Source: CAG-791 sp045546175 (GTDB taxonomy: Bacteria > Bacillota > Clostridia > Lachnospirales > Lachnospiraceae). From it: a DNA stretch of 27,027 bases. Positions 6,576 through 14,739 of this stretch are shown here, in pieces (position 1 is the first letter of the stretch; every line of letters starts with the position of its first letter). Under the pieces are notes generated by a model, which was not told where the DNA came from, made no database searches, and saw nothing but the letters and a program-made list of their open reading frames with translations. The stretch covers positions 1 through 27,027 of the forward strand of contig JAZQCI010000054.1 in NCBI GenBank assembly GCA_045546175.1. The letters are read 5' to 3'. The position numbers and the translations under genes were made by a program.

Positions 6576-8048
6576 TCAGCTCTGAATCCCCTGATGCTTC
6601 TCACCGACTTCGTCGAGAAGGCGAAGCTTGGTGTCATACAGCTTCCTGGACAGGTCGACATAGACCTGGTGAGGGTTGACCAGACGCCTGGATTCCTCCC
6701 ACAGAGTATCCTGCTCGGCAAGACACTGCTTGCGGATATCCATGGTCTTGGGAGAAGTGTAGACGCACTCGCCGTTGAGGAACAGAGGAACAAGGAGCTC
6801 TCTGAGCTCGAACTCGTCTGCTTCCAGACGAGTCTTCTTCCAGGGCTCGCTCGGGTCGAAGAGGACCAGCGGACGATCGGTCGTGAAGGTCTCCTCCTCG
6901 AGGCAGATCAGGTCGGCGATGATCTTGTGGCTGGCCTTCTCGTATATGCGGTAGATCTTCTTGTTTCCGGGATTGGTGACCTTCTCGGTGTTCTCGGAGA
7001 GCTTGATCTTGGGCTCGAAGGTGCCGTCCGGATTCTGGATCGCTGCGAGCTTGTAGACGCCGCCGAAGGACGGGTTGTCTTTGGCCGTGATCAGGTGCGT
7101 GCCGACGCCCCAGGAGGTGATGGTCGCGCCCTGGTTCTTCAGGGAGTCGATCAGGTGCTCATCCAGGTCGTTGGAAGCGGAGATGATCGCGTCCGGGAAA
7201 CCGGCTTCGTCGAGCATCTTGCGGGCCTTCTTGGAGATGTAGGCGAGGTCGCCGCTGTCGAGACGGATGCCGTAGCCTTTGCCCAGGGTGCCCTTGTCGC
7301 GCAGGTACTGGAAGGTCTTGATGGCGTTGGGTACGCCGGACTTAAGGGTATCGTAAGTGTCTGCGAGAAGGATGCAGGCATTCGGATACATATCGCCGTA
7401 GGTCTTGAAGGCGGTCAGCTCGTCCGGGAAACTCATGATCCAGCTGTGGGCGTGGGTGCCCTTTACGGGGACGTCAAACAGCTGTCCGCACAGCACGTTG
7501 GAAGTTCCGACGCAGCCGGCGATGACAGCGGCGCGGGCGCCGTAAGTTCCGGCGTCGGGTCCCTGCGCGCGGCGAAGGCCGAACTCCATGATTCCGTCTC
7601 CGCGGGCCGCGTAGCAGATGCGGGCCGCTTTGGTGGCGATCAGACTCTGGTGGTTAATGATGTTGAGAATCGCGGTCTCCACAAGCTGAGCCTGCATAAT
7701 GGGAGCAATAACCTTGACCATGGGCTCTCTGGGGAACATGAGTGATCCTTCCGGGATCGCGTAGATGCTTCCGGTGAAACGGAAAGCGGCCAGGTAGGCG
7801 AGGAACTCTTCATCAAAGATGCCGAGGCCTCGAAGATAATCGATATCCTGCTTGCTGAAGTGCAATTCCTTGATGTATTTGACGAGCTGCTCAATCCCGC
7901 ACATGATCGAATATCCGCCGCCGAACGGGTTGTTGCGGAAGAAGGCGTCGAAGATGACGGTCTTGTTCTCTTCCTTATTCTTGAAGTAGCCCTGCATCAT
8001 TGTCAGCTCATAAAGATCTGTGAGCAGTGTCAGGTTTTGTCTGTCCAT
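6576..8048 (-). CDS. pncB: Nicotinate phosphoribosyltransferase
   Basis: Enzyme of NAD salvage (EC 6.3.4.21): nicotinate, PRPP and ATP give nicotinate mononucleotide. Length 490 residues, the long bacterial form. The start MDRQNLTLLTDLYELTMMQG, the motif EFGLRRAQGPDAG and GTHAHSW (about residues 198-204, with the His phosphorylated during catalysis) are diagnostic, as are RLDSGDL and GVGTHL. AGGAGG (8054-8059 on the opposite strand) lies 5 bases before ATG. The gene stands alone: its own promoter (8102-8130), a palindrome in the leader (8078-8091) that may be a repressor site, and a terminator at 6512-6534. Confidence 0.96.
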   Translation of the reverse strand: MDRQNLTLLTDLYELTMMQGYFKNKEENKTVIFDAFFRNNPFGGGYSIMCGIEQLVKYIKELHFSKQDIDYLRGLGIFDEEFLAYLAAFRFTGSIYAIPEGSLMFPREPMVKVIAPIMQAQLVETAILNIINHQSLIATKAARICYAARGDGIMEFGLRRAQGPDAGTYGARAAVIAGCVGTSNVLCGQLFDVPVKGTHAHSWIMSFPDELTAFKTYGDMYPNACILLADTYDTLKSGVPNAIKTFQYLRDKGTLGKGYGIRLDSGDLAYISKKARKMLDEAGFPDAIISASNDLDEHLIDSLKNQGATITSWGVGTHLITAKDNPSFGGVYKLAAIQNPDGTFEPKIKLSENTEKVTNPGNKKIYRIYEKASHKIIADLICLEEETFTTDRPLVLFDPSEPWKKTRLEADEFELRELLVPLFLNGECVYTSPKTMDIRKQCLAEQDTLWEESRRLVNPHQVYVDLSRKLYDTKLRLLDEVGEKHQGIQS

Positions 8049-8077
8049 TTTATCCTCCTAAGTGATAGCTGAGTGGT

Positions 8078-8091
8078 GGTGTCAAGACACC
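8078..8091 (-). promoter_or_regulatory. Palindrome in pncB leader, candidate NiaR-type operator
   Basis: GGTGTCAAGACACC is a perfect 14-bp palindrome (minus strand GGTGTCTTGACACC). It sits about 10 bases after the predicted -10, overlapping or just past the transcription start and about 30 bases before the pncB ATG. From memory, the niacin-responsive repressor NiaR of Bacillota binds TGTC-TT-GACA-like palindromes next to niacin genes; the core matches, but I could not compare it with a collected motif. Confidence 0.5.
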
Positions 8092-8101
8092 CATCTAATT
8101 G

Positions 8102-8130
8102 ATGATACTACGAATGGCAGGCTTCTGCAA
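8102..8130 (-). promoter_or_regulatory. Promoter of pncB
   Basis: Read on the minus strand: TTGCAG (-35, 8130-8125), 17-base spacer, TATCAT (-10, 8107-8102, 5 of 6). The start would fall near 8095, giving a leader of about 45 nt that contains the palindrome at 8078-8091. Confidence 0.5.
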
Positions 8131-8295
8131 TTTATTTGGCTGTTTTTTGGTCAAAAGAAGCCCGAAAACTTGAGCAGAATGACGATGCGGAAAATGCGTC
8201 GGCTCCGCGCGGAAAGCGTATTTTTACTTATCGCCACAAAGAACCCGAAGGTTTTATGTCAATTCTGCCAAAATAGAGAAACCCGACAGGTTTTT

Positions 8296-8315
8296 ACAAC
8301 TTTATGACAAGTTGT
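8296..8315. promoter_or_regulatory. Perfect inverted repeat upstream of the ileS promoter
   Basis: ACAACTT (8296-8302), 6-base spacer, AAGTTGT (8309-8315). It ends 10 bases before the ileS -35, a position fitting an activator or other protein site. No factor is suggested by the sequence. Confidence 0.35.
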
Positions 8316-8325
8316 GATACAGTCC

Positions 8326-8355
8326 TTGACAGTATTTTGCCGCAAACGTTATAAT
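8326..8355 (+). promoter_or_regulatory. Strong sigma-A promoter of ileS
   Basis: Consensus TTGACA (8326-8331), 18-base spacer, consensus TATAAT (8350-8355). Start near 8362, leader about 76 nt. There is no T-box leader: neither room for one nor its conserved AGGGTGGNACCGCG element is present, although ileS in many Bacillota is T-box controlled. Confidence 0.9.
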
Positions 8356-8437
8356 CTCATGGTTAATGTGGAGAGAGTGCAGGATTCTGTATTTCTTCCA
8401 TCCTAAATAAGCTGACGAGAAAGGCGGAAGGAGAAAG

Positions 8438-11400
8438 ATGTACAAAAAAGTAAACCCCGACCTGAATTTCGTGGAGAGAGAACACAACACACAGAAATTC
8501 TGGAAAGAAAACAAGATCTTTGAAAAGAGCGTGAAGGAGCGTGAGGGCTGCCCCACATATATGTTTTATGACGGCCCGCCCACGGCTAACGGAAAGCCGC
8601 ACATCGGCCATGTTCTTACAAGAGTCATCAAAGACATGGTGCCGCGCTACCGCACGATGAAGGGATATCAGGTCCCCAGGAAAGCCGGCTGGGACACCCA
8701 CGGACTTCCCGTAGAACTGGAAGTTGAGAAAGAGATCGGTATCGAGGGCAAGGAGCAGATCGAAGAGTACGGAATTGCTCCCTTTGTCGAGAAGTGCAAG
8801 GAAAGTGTCTGGAAGTACAAATCGATGTGGGAGGATTTCTCCGACACGGTAGGCTTCTGGGCGGACATGGATAACCCTTATGTCACCTATTACGATGATT
8901 TCATCGAGTCCGAGTGGTGGGCTCTGAAGACGATCTGGGAGAAGGGCCTTCTCTACAAGGGCTTCAAGGTCGTCCCTTACTGCCCCAGCTGCGGAACCCC
9001 TCTGTCCTCCCACGAAGTGGCGCAGGGCTACAAGACCCTCAAGGAGCGCTCCGCGATCGTGCGCTTCAAGCTGACCGATGAGGACGCCTATTTCCTGGCA
9101 TGGACGACCACGCCTTGGACGCTGCCTTCCAACATCGCGCTCTGCGTGAACCCGGATGACATGTATGCCAAGGTAAAGGCCATCGACGGATATACCTATT
9201 ATATGGCGCAGGCTCTGCTGGATCAGGTCCTGGAGCCTCTTAAGGACAAGTATGAAGCGACGGCGGACGGCAAGGCTTATGAAGTCCTTGCGACCATGAA
9301 GGGCACGGACCTCGAGTACAAGTCCTACGAGCCCCTCTATGAGGAAGCCGCCAGAAGAACGGCGCAGCAGCACAAGAAAGCATTCTTCGTCTATTGCGAC
9401 GACTATGTAACCATGACAGACGGTACCGGCATCGTTCACATCGCTCCTGCTTTCGGTGAGGACGACGCGAGAGTCGGCCGCAAGTATGACGCTCCTTTCG
9501 TTCAGCTCGTCGACGCACAGGGCTGCCTGGTCGAGGGAACTCCTTTCGCGGGCATGCGCTGCAAGCCCACACAGGCCGAGATGGACAAGGGCGCGGTCAG
9601 CGCTGACCCTGAGGTTCTCAAAGACCTGAGCGTGCGCGGTATTTTGTTCTCTGCTCCCAAGTTCGAGCACGACTATCCGCACTGCTGGCGCTGCGGTACG
9701 CCTCTTCTGTACTACGCCCGCCAGTCCTGGTTCATCAAGATGACTTCCGTCAGAGATGACCTGGTGAGCGGCAACAAGAAGATCAACTGGATCCCTCCGA
9801 CCATCGGAGAGGGGCGCTTTGGCAACTGGCTGGAGAACATCCAGGACTGGGGCATCTCCCGCGACAGATACTGGGGAACTCCCCTCAATATCTGGGAGTG
9901 CAAGGGCTGCGGCCACCAGCTGAGCGTAGGCAGCAAAAAAGAGCTGGCCGAGCTCTCCGGAAACCCCGAAGCGCTTAAGACCGAGCTCCACAGACCTTAC
10001 GTGGACGCCTATACGATCAAGTGCCCCGAGTGCGGCGGAGAGATGCACCGCGTTCCCGAGGTCATCGACTGCTGGTTCGACTCCGGAGCAATGCCCTATG
10101 CACAGCTCCACTATCCATTTGAAAATAAAGAACTCTTCGAGAAGTGGTTCCCCGCTGCCTTCATCAGCGAGGCGGTGGACCAGACACGCGGATGGTTCTA
10201 TTCCCTGCATGCGGAGTCCACGCTCCTCTTTGACAAGCACTGCTATGAGAACGTCATCGTGCTGGGACTGGTTCTGGATGAGGACGGCAACAAGATGTCC
10301 AAGAGCAAGGGCAATGCGGTAGATCCTTTCACGGCGCTCAAGATGCACGGCGCGGACGCGATTCGCTGGTATTTCTATACCAACAGCGCGCCTTGGCTGC
10401 CCAACAAGTTCTCCGACAAGACAGTCAAGGAAGGCCAGCGCAAGTTCCTCGGAACACTGTGGAACACCTATGCTTTCTATACTTTGTACGCGGATATCGA
10501 CAACTTCGATCCCACAAAGTACACGCTGGACTATGATAAGCTCAGCGTCATGGACAAGTGGCTCCTGTCCCGCATGAATACGATGATTAAGAACACGGAT
10601 GCGAACCTGGATAAGTACAGGATCCCCGAGGCGGCAGGCGCTCTGGAGACATTCGTGGACGAGATGTCCAACTGGTACGTCCGCCGCTGCCGCGACCGTT
10701 TCTGGGCAAAGGGCATGGAACAGGACAAGATCAATGCGTATATGACTCTGTACACGGCTCTTGTGAACGTGTGCAAGTGCGCCGCTCCCATGATCCCCTT
10801 CATGACCGAGGAGATCTACCAGAACATCGTCAGAAGCGTCGACGAGACGGCTCCCGAGAGCATCCACCTGTGCCTGTTCCCCGAGGCGGATGAGGCACAC
10901 ATCGACAAGGAGCTAGAGGAGAGCATGGACGAGGTCCTGGGGATCGTCGTCATGGGCCGCGCCTGCCGCAATGCTTCCAATATCAAGAACAGACAGCCCA
11001 TCGCGCAGATGTTCGTAAAGGCGCAGAAGGATCTCAACGCCTTCTTCCAGGACATCATTGGGAATGAGCTCAATGTCAAAAAAGTGATCTTCACGGACGA
11101 TGTCCGGGAATTCACGAGTTATACTTTCAAGCCGCAGCTGCGCACAGTGGGCCCCAAGTACGGCAAACAGCTGGGCGGAATCAGAAAGTATCTGGCAGAA
11201 CTGGACGGCAACAGTGCCATGGATACGCTCAGGAGCGAGGGTGCGCTTCGCCTGGATGTGAACGGCGTCGCCGTAGAGCTTCTTGAGGAAGATCTTCTCA
11301 TCGAGACGGCCCGCAAGGAAGGCTATGTGAGCCAGGAAGACGGCGCGATTACCGTTGTTCTGGACACGAACCTGACGCCTGAGCTGATCGAGGAAGGCTA

Positions 11401-11641
11401 TGTATTCGAGCTGATCAGCAAGATCCAGACGATGAGAAAAGAGTCCGGGTTCGAGGTCATGGACCGCATCCGCGTCTCCCTCGGCGGCAACAAAAAGCTG
11501 TCTGCAGTGGCGGCGGCCAACGAGGCGGCGATCGCGGGCAAAGTCCTGGCGGATAAGATCGAGCAGGATGAGCCCCTGGCAAACGAGAAGGCCTGGGATA
11601 TCAACGGCGAGAAGGTCACGATCGGCGTTCAGAAGATCTGA
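8438..11641 (+). CDS. ileS: Isoleucyl-tRNA synthetase, type 2 (eukaryote-like)
   Basis: Class I synthetase charging tRNA-Ile, 1067 residues. HIGH is at 55-58 (in ANGKPHIGH) and KMSKS at 619-623. The stretch VPRYRTMKGYQVPRK followed by GWDTHGLPVELEVE marks the type 2 group, shared with actinobacterial and eukaryotic enzymes and generally less sensitive to mupirocin than type 1; this assignment rests on remembered family sequences. The editing domain lies between the two motifs, and several paired cysteines (CPSC, CWRC, CKGC, CPEC) suggest zinc-binding knuckles. ATG 8438 is preceded by GGAAGGAG about 6 bases away. The gene is driven by the strong promoter at 8326; glgP follows after 101 bp. Confidence 0.97.
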   Translation: MYKKVNPDLNFVEREHNTQKFWKENKIFEKSVKEREGCPTYMFYDGPPTANGKPHIGHVLTRVIKDMVPRYRTMKGYQVPRKAGWDTHGLPVELEVEKEIGIEGKEQIEEYGIAPFVEKCKESVWKYKSMWEDFSDTVGFWADMDNPYVTYYDDFIESEWWALKTIWEKGLLYKGFKVVPYCPSCGTPLSSHEVAQGYKTLKERSAIVRFKLTDEDAYFLAWTTTPWTLPSNIALCVNPDDMYAKVKAIDGYTYYMAQALLDQVLEPLKDKYEATADGKAYEVLATMKGTDLEYKSYEPLYEEAARRTAQQHKKAFFVYCDDYVTMTDGTGIVHIAPAFGEDDARVGRKYDAPFVQLVDAQGCLVEGTPFAGMRCKPTQAEMDKGAVSADPEVLKDLSVRGILFSAPKFEHDYPHCWRCGTPLLYYARQSWFIKMTSVRDDLVSGNKKINWIPPTIGEGRFGNWLENIQDWGISRDRYWGTPLNIWECKGCGHQLSVGSKKELAELSGNPEALKTELHRPYVDAYTIKCPECGGEMHRVPEVIDCWFDSGAMPYAQLHYPFENKELFEKWFPAAFISEAVDQTRGWFYSLHAESTLLFDKHCYENVIVLGLVLDEDGNKMSKSKGNAVDPFTALKMHGADAIRWYFYTNSAPWLPNKFSDKTVKEGQRKFLGTLWNTYAFYTLYADIDNFDPTKYTLDYDKLSVMDKWLLSRMNTMIKNTDANLDKYRIPEAAGALETFVDEMSNWYVRRCRDRFWAKGMEQDKINAYMTLYTALVNVCKCAAPMIPFMTEEIYQNIVRSVDETAPESIHLCLFPEADEAHIDKELEESMDEVLGIVVMGRACRNASNIKNRQPIAQMFVKAQKDLNAFFQDIIGNELNVKKVIFTDDVREFTSYTFKPQLRTVGPKYGKQLGGIRKYLAELDGNSAMDTLRSEGALRLDVNGVAVELLEEDLLIETARKEGYVSQEDGAITVVLDTNLTPELIEEGYVFELISKIQTMRKESGFEVMDRIRVSLGGNKKLSAVAAANEAAIAGKVLADKIEQDEPLANEKAWDINGEKVTIGVQKI

Positions 11642-11676
11642 CAACGGCGAGCACAGAAAACATGAGCGGCCCGAGG

Positions 11677-11720
11677 CGCGGGCAGCGAACCGGGATAGAA
11701 TCGGAGCGGTTCGCGCCGCG
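11677..11720 (+). other. Hairpin in the ileS-glgP gap
   Basis: GCGAACCG (11685-11692) pairs with CGGTTCGC (11707-11714). Below a small bulge, CGCGG (11677-11681) pairs with CCGCG (11716-11720). No U-run follows; the glgP ribosome binding site (11727-11733) begins 6 bases later. It may protect mRNA ends or modulate translation rather than terminate transcription. Confidence 0.5.
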
Positions 11721-11742
11721 GGTCATAGAGGAGAAACAAAGA

Positions 11743-14250
11743 ATGGTAAAAAGACCCACGTTTAATTTCGATAAGGATCTCTTCAAAAGAAGTGTCGAGT
11801 ACAACGTCCGTACCATGTACAGACGCACCATGAAGGAAGCTACGGACCAGCAGGTCTTCCAGGCTTCCGCCATGGCCCTGAAGGATCAGATCATTGACTG
11901 CTGGATGAGGACCCAGAAGGTCTTCGACGAGAAGGACCCCAAGCAGGTAGTTTACCTGTCCATGGAGTTCCTCATGGGCCGCGCCTTCGGCAACGACGCC
12001 ATCAACCTGATGGCTTACGAGCCCATCAAGCAGGCACTCAAGGAACTCGGCTTCAAGCTTGACGCAATCGAGGATCAGGAGCCCGACGCGGCGCTGGGCA
12101 ACGGCGGTCTCGGAAGACTGGCAGCCTGCTTCCTGGATTCCCTTGCAACTCTGAACTATCCCGCCTACGGCGCGGGCATCCGCTACCAGTACGGTATGTT
12201 CAAGCAGGAGATCAGAGACGGCTACCAGGTGGAAGTTCCGGACAACTGGCTGGACAACGGCAACCCGCTGGAGCTCAGAAGACCCGAGTACACACAGGAA
12301 GTACACTTCGGAGGCTATGTCACCTCTTATCTGGACAGAAACGGCCGCACCATGTTCAAGCAGGAAGGCTACAGCGCTGTCAAGGCTGTTCCCTATGACC
12401 TTCCGGTCATCGGTTACGGCAACGGTTTCGTCGATACCCTGAGAATCTGGGACGCGGAGCCGGTAGTGAGCTTCAAGCTGGACTCTTTTGACAGAGGTGA
12501 GTACCAGAAATCCGTAGAACAGGAGAACCTGGCCCGCACGATCTGCAACGTCCTCTATCCCTGCGATGACCACATCCAGGGCAAGGAGCTGCGCCTCAAA
12601 CAGCAGTACTTCTTCGTATCCGCTACACTCCAGTGCGCGATCCAGAAGTACATGAAGACACACGACGACATCAGAAAGATTCATGAGAAGTATGTCTTCC
12701 AGCTCAACGACACGCATCCCACGCTGGCGATCCCCGAGCTCATGCGCATCCTCATGGATGAGTACGCTCTGACATGGGACGAGGCATGGAATGTCGTCAC
12801 AAAGAGCTGCGCGTACACCAACCACACCATCATGGCGGAAGCGCTTGAGAAGTGGCCCATCGAGCTCTTCTCCAGACTCCTTCCCCGTATCTACTCCATC
12901 GTGGAGGAGATCAACAGAAGATTTGAGAGAGAGATTCATGCCCGCTATGACAACACGGGCGTGGATGTCGGCCACAAGATCTACAAGATGGGCATCATCT
13001 ATGACGGACAGGTCCGCATGGCTAACCTCGCGATCGTCGCGGGCTTCTCCGTAAACGGCGTTGCGGAGCTGCACACAGCGATCCTCATGACCGAGGAACT
13101 CAGGGACTTCTACGAGATGTTCCCCGAGAAGTTCAACAACAAGACCAACGGCATCACGCAGAGAAGATTCCTTCTTCACGCCAACCAGAACCTGGCCAAG
13201 TGGGTCACCGACAAGATCGGCGACGAGTGGATCACGGATCTGTCCCAGATGAAGGAACTGGAAGTCTACGTGGACGACGCCAAGGCGCAGAAAGAGTTCA
13301 TGAACATCAAGTACAAGAACAAAGTCCGCCTGGCAAAATATATCCTCGAGCACAACGGAATCGAAGTCGATCCCCGCTCTATTTTCGACGTACAGGTCAA
13401 GAGACTGCACGAGTACAAGAGACAGCTCCTGAACATCCTGCATATCATGTACCTTTACAATCAGCTTAAAGACAACCCGGACATGGAGTTCAAGAAGAGA
13501 ACCTTCATTTTCGGAGCCAAGGCGGCAGCCGGCTACAAGACGGCCAAGCTGACCATCAAGCTGATCAACTCCGTCGCGGATGTGATCAACAACGATCCCA
13601 CCATCGAGGACAAGATCAAGGTCGTGTTCATCGAGAACTACAGAGTATCCAACGCGGAGATCATCATCGCGGCGGCAGACGTCTCCGAGCAGATCTCCAC
13701 GGCTTCCAAGGAAGCTTCCGGTACCGGCAACATGAAGTTCATGCTGAACGGCGCTGTGACGCTGGGAACCATGGACGGCGCAAACGTCGAGATCGTCGAG
13801 GAAGTGGGCGAGGAGAACGCCTTTATCTTCGGTCTGACATCAGAGGAGGTCATCCGCTACGAGAACTTCGGCGGCTATGATCCCAAGAGAATCTTCAATG
13901 AGGACCAGAATGTCCGCAGAGTGCTCGTGCAGCTGATCGACGGCACGTATTCTCCCGAGGATCCGGACCTGTTCCGCCCGCTGTATAACTCCTTGCTGAA
14001 CAGACATGGAACCGACCGCGCGGACAGATACTTCATCCTCGCCGACTTCGAGTCCTACGCGGCGGCGCAGAGAGCTGTCGAGACCGCTTACAACGATCCC
14101 AAGAGATGGGCGCGCATGGCTATGATGAACGTGGCCAACGTCGGCAAGTTCTCCTCTGACAGAACGATCGAGGAGTATGCGCAGGAGATCTGGCATCTTG
14201 AGAAGGTCTTTATTCCCGCGAGGAGGGGGAGAAGGCCGAAAAACGCATAA
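11743..14250 (+). CDS. glgP: Glycogen/starch (alpha-glucan) phosphorylase
   Basis: GT35 phosphorylase that releases glucose-1-phosphate from glycogen or maltodextrin, 835 residues from ATG 11743. EDQEPDAALGNGGLGRLAAC, the QVEVPDNWL motif, NDTHPTLAIPELMR and GTGNMKFMLNGA are family signatures; Lys665 in the last should carry pyridoxal phosphate. I chose 11743 because AGAGGAG (11727-11733) precedes it and residues MVKRPTFNFDK begin the usual N-terminus; an in-frame ATG at 11662 would add 27 Arg/Gly-rich residues across a hairpin. The C-terminus ends in a basic RRGRRPKNA. No glycogen synthesis genes lie nearby. It may be co-transcribed with ileS, since there is no terminator between them. Confidence 0.95.
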   Translation: MVKRPTFNFDKDLFKRSVEYNVRTMYRRTMKEATDQQVFQASAMALKDQIIDCWMRTQKVFDEKDPKQVVYLSMEFLMGRAFGNDAINLMAYEPIKQALKELGFKLDAIEDQEPDAALGNGGLGRLAACFLDSLATLNYPAYGAGIRYQYGMFKQEIRDGYQVEVPDNWLDNGNPLELRRPEYTQEVHFGGYVTSYLDRNGRTMFKQEGYSAVKAVPYDLPVIGYGNGFVDTLRIWDAEPVVSFKLDSFDRGEYQKSVEQENLARTICNVLYPCDDHIQGKELRLKQQYFFVSATLQCAIQKYMKTHDDIRKIHEKYVFQLNDTHPTLAIPELMRILMDEYALTWDEAWNVVTKSCAYTNHTIMAEALEKWPIELFSRLLPRIYSIVEEINRRFEREIHARYDNTGVDVGHKIYKMGIIYDGQVRMANLAIVAGFSVNGVAELHTAILMTEELRDFYEMFPEKFNNKTNGITQRRFLLHANQNLAKWVTDKIGDEWITDLSQMKELEVYVDDAKAQKEFMNIKYKNKVRLAKYILEHNGIEVDPRSIFDVQVKRLHEYKRQLLNILHIMYLYNQLKDNPDMEFKKRTFIFGAKAAAGYKTAKLTIKLINSVADVINNDPTIEDKIKVVFIENYRVSNAEIIIAAADVSEQISTASKEASGTGNMKFMLNGAVTLGTMDGANVEIVEEVGEENAFIFGLTSEEVIRYENFGGYDPKRIFNEDQNVRRVLVQLIDGTYSPEDPDLFRPLYNSLLNRHGTDRADRYFILADFESYAAAQRAVETAYNDPKRWARMAMMNVANVGKFSSDRTIEEYAQEIWHLEKVFIPARRGRRPKNA

Positions 14251-14277
14251 GAGTGAAATAGATAAGGCTGATTAATG

Positions 14278-14348
14278 GGCCGGTCATATCCCCTTCGGAG
14301 CTCCACGCTACTTCGAGACTGAGTCGTCCGAAGGGGACATGACCGGCC
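14278..14348. repeat. Long inverted repeat downstream of glgP
   Basis: A 22-base arm GGCCGGTCATATCCCCTTCG.. (14278-14299) is mirrored at 14327-14348 with a single mismatch; the loop is 27 nt. It lies 27 bases after the glgP stop and could stop ribonucleases or polymerase, although no U-run follows. Confidence 0.75.
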
Positions 14349-14508
14349 TTAGTGCAGGCCTTACCCATTCGGGAGAGGCTCGGTGCTAATATCGAGGGCT
14401 GAGTCGGGCGAAGGGGATATGACCGACCTTAGTGCAGGCCTTACCCACTTTGGAGAGGCTCGGTGCTAATATCGAGGGCTGAGTCGGGCGAAGGGGGTAT
14501 GACCGGCC
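14327..14508. repeat. 80-bp tandem repeats (two full copies, one partial)
   Basis: Copies at 14327-14406 and 14407-14486 differ at about 7 of 80 positions; a third starts at 14487 and is recognisable for about 30 bases. A decayed half-copy (GCTA..CGAG..GAGTCG, up to 14326) precedes the first. Each copy starts with the arm CGAAGGGGATATGACCGGCC or a close variant and contains the mini-hairpin GGCCT-TAGTGC-AGGCC (damaged in copy 2, where the first arm reads GACCT). No open frame runs through the array with coding character. Confidence 0.8.
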
Positions 14509-14575
14509 TTAGTGCAACCCTTGTCACAGGGGAGAACTCCGTAATCACGGTTTATAGGCAATGAGCAAACGTATA

Positions 14576-14584
14576 TGCTATAAT
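14576..14584 (+). promoter_or_regulatory. Extended -10 promoter for ddl-murF
   Basis: TGCTATAAT (14576-14584) is a perfect extended -10 element. No good -35 lies 16-18 bases upstream, as is common for extended -10 promoters. The start would be near 14591, giving a leader of about 150 nt. Confidence 0.55.
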
Positions 14585-14690
14585 TCAGGGGGGCAAGCCC
14601 CCACTGAATAATCTGATGCACACGCGTGCGGAAAGGCGGATGTTGCCTTAAGGCAACCCGCACGCGGCGCCGCGGCTCGCTTCGCGAGCC
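14583..14690 (+). other. Structured leader upstream of ddl (three hairpins)
   Basis: Three hairpins in series. First: ATTCAGGGGGGC (14583-14594) with GCCCCC-A-CTGAAT (14597-14609). Second: CGCGTGCGG (14623-14631) with CCGCACGCG (14658-14666), enclosing the palindrome TTGCCTTAAGGCAA (14643-14656). Third: GGCTCGC (14674-14680) with GCGAGCC (14684-14690), followed by TTAAATC. Together they fill the leader of ddl. The first overlaps the -10 element, so it would form in read-through RNA or cruciform DNA rather than in RNA started at 14591. It matches no riboswitch class I know. Confidence 0.55.
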
Positions 14691-14739
14691 TTAAATCAAG
14701 ATGCAAATGGATAACACCAGCCGGTAACAGGAGGTCAAT

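Noticed and set aside
8049..8437. T-box riboswitch for ileS
   Set aside because: The conserved T-box sequence and specifier stem are not seen, and the promoter leaves only a short leader.
8363..10900. 845-residue open frame antisense to ileS
   Set aside because: It is opposite a full, well-matched ileS, has no family motifs or ribosome binding site, and long antisense frames are expected from GC-rich codon use.
11662..11742. Upstream ATG of glgP adding 27 residues
   Set aside because: The extension is Arg/Gly-rich, spans a hairpin and lacks a ribosome binding site; ATG 11743 has one and fits the family.
11629..13443. 604-residue open frame antisense to glgP
   Set aside because: Same reasoning: glgP on the other strand has all catalytic motifs, and the antisense product is rich in Val/Leu/Asp/His with no recognisable domain.
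14251..14739. rRNA, tRNA or known riboswitch in the glgP-ddl gap
   Set aside because: The hairpins and 80-bp repeats do not match a cloverleaf or any riboswitch core I know.
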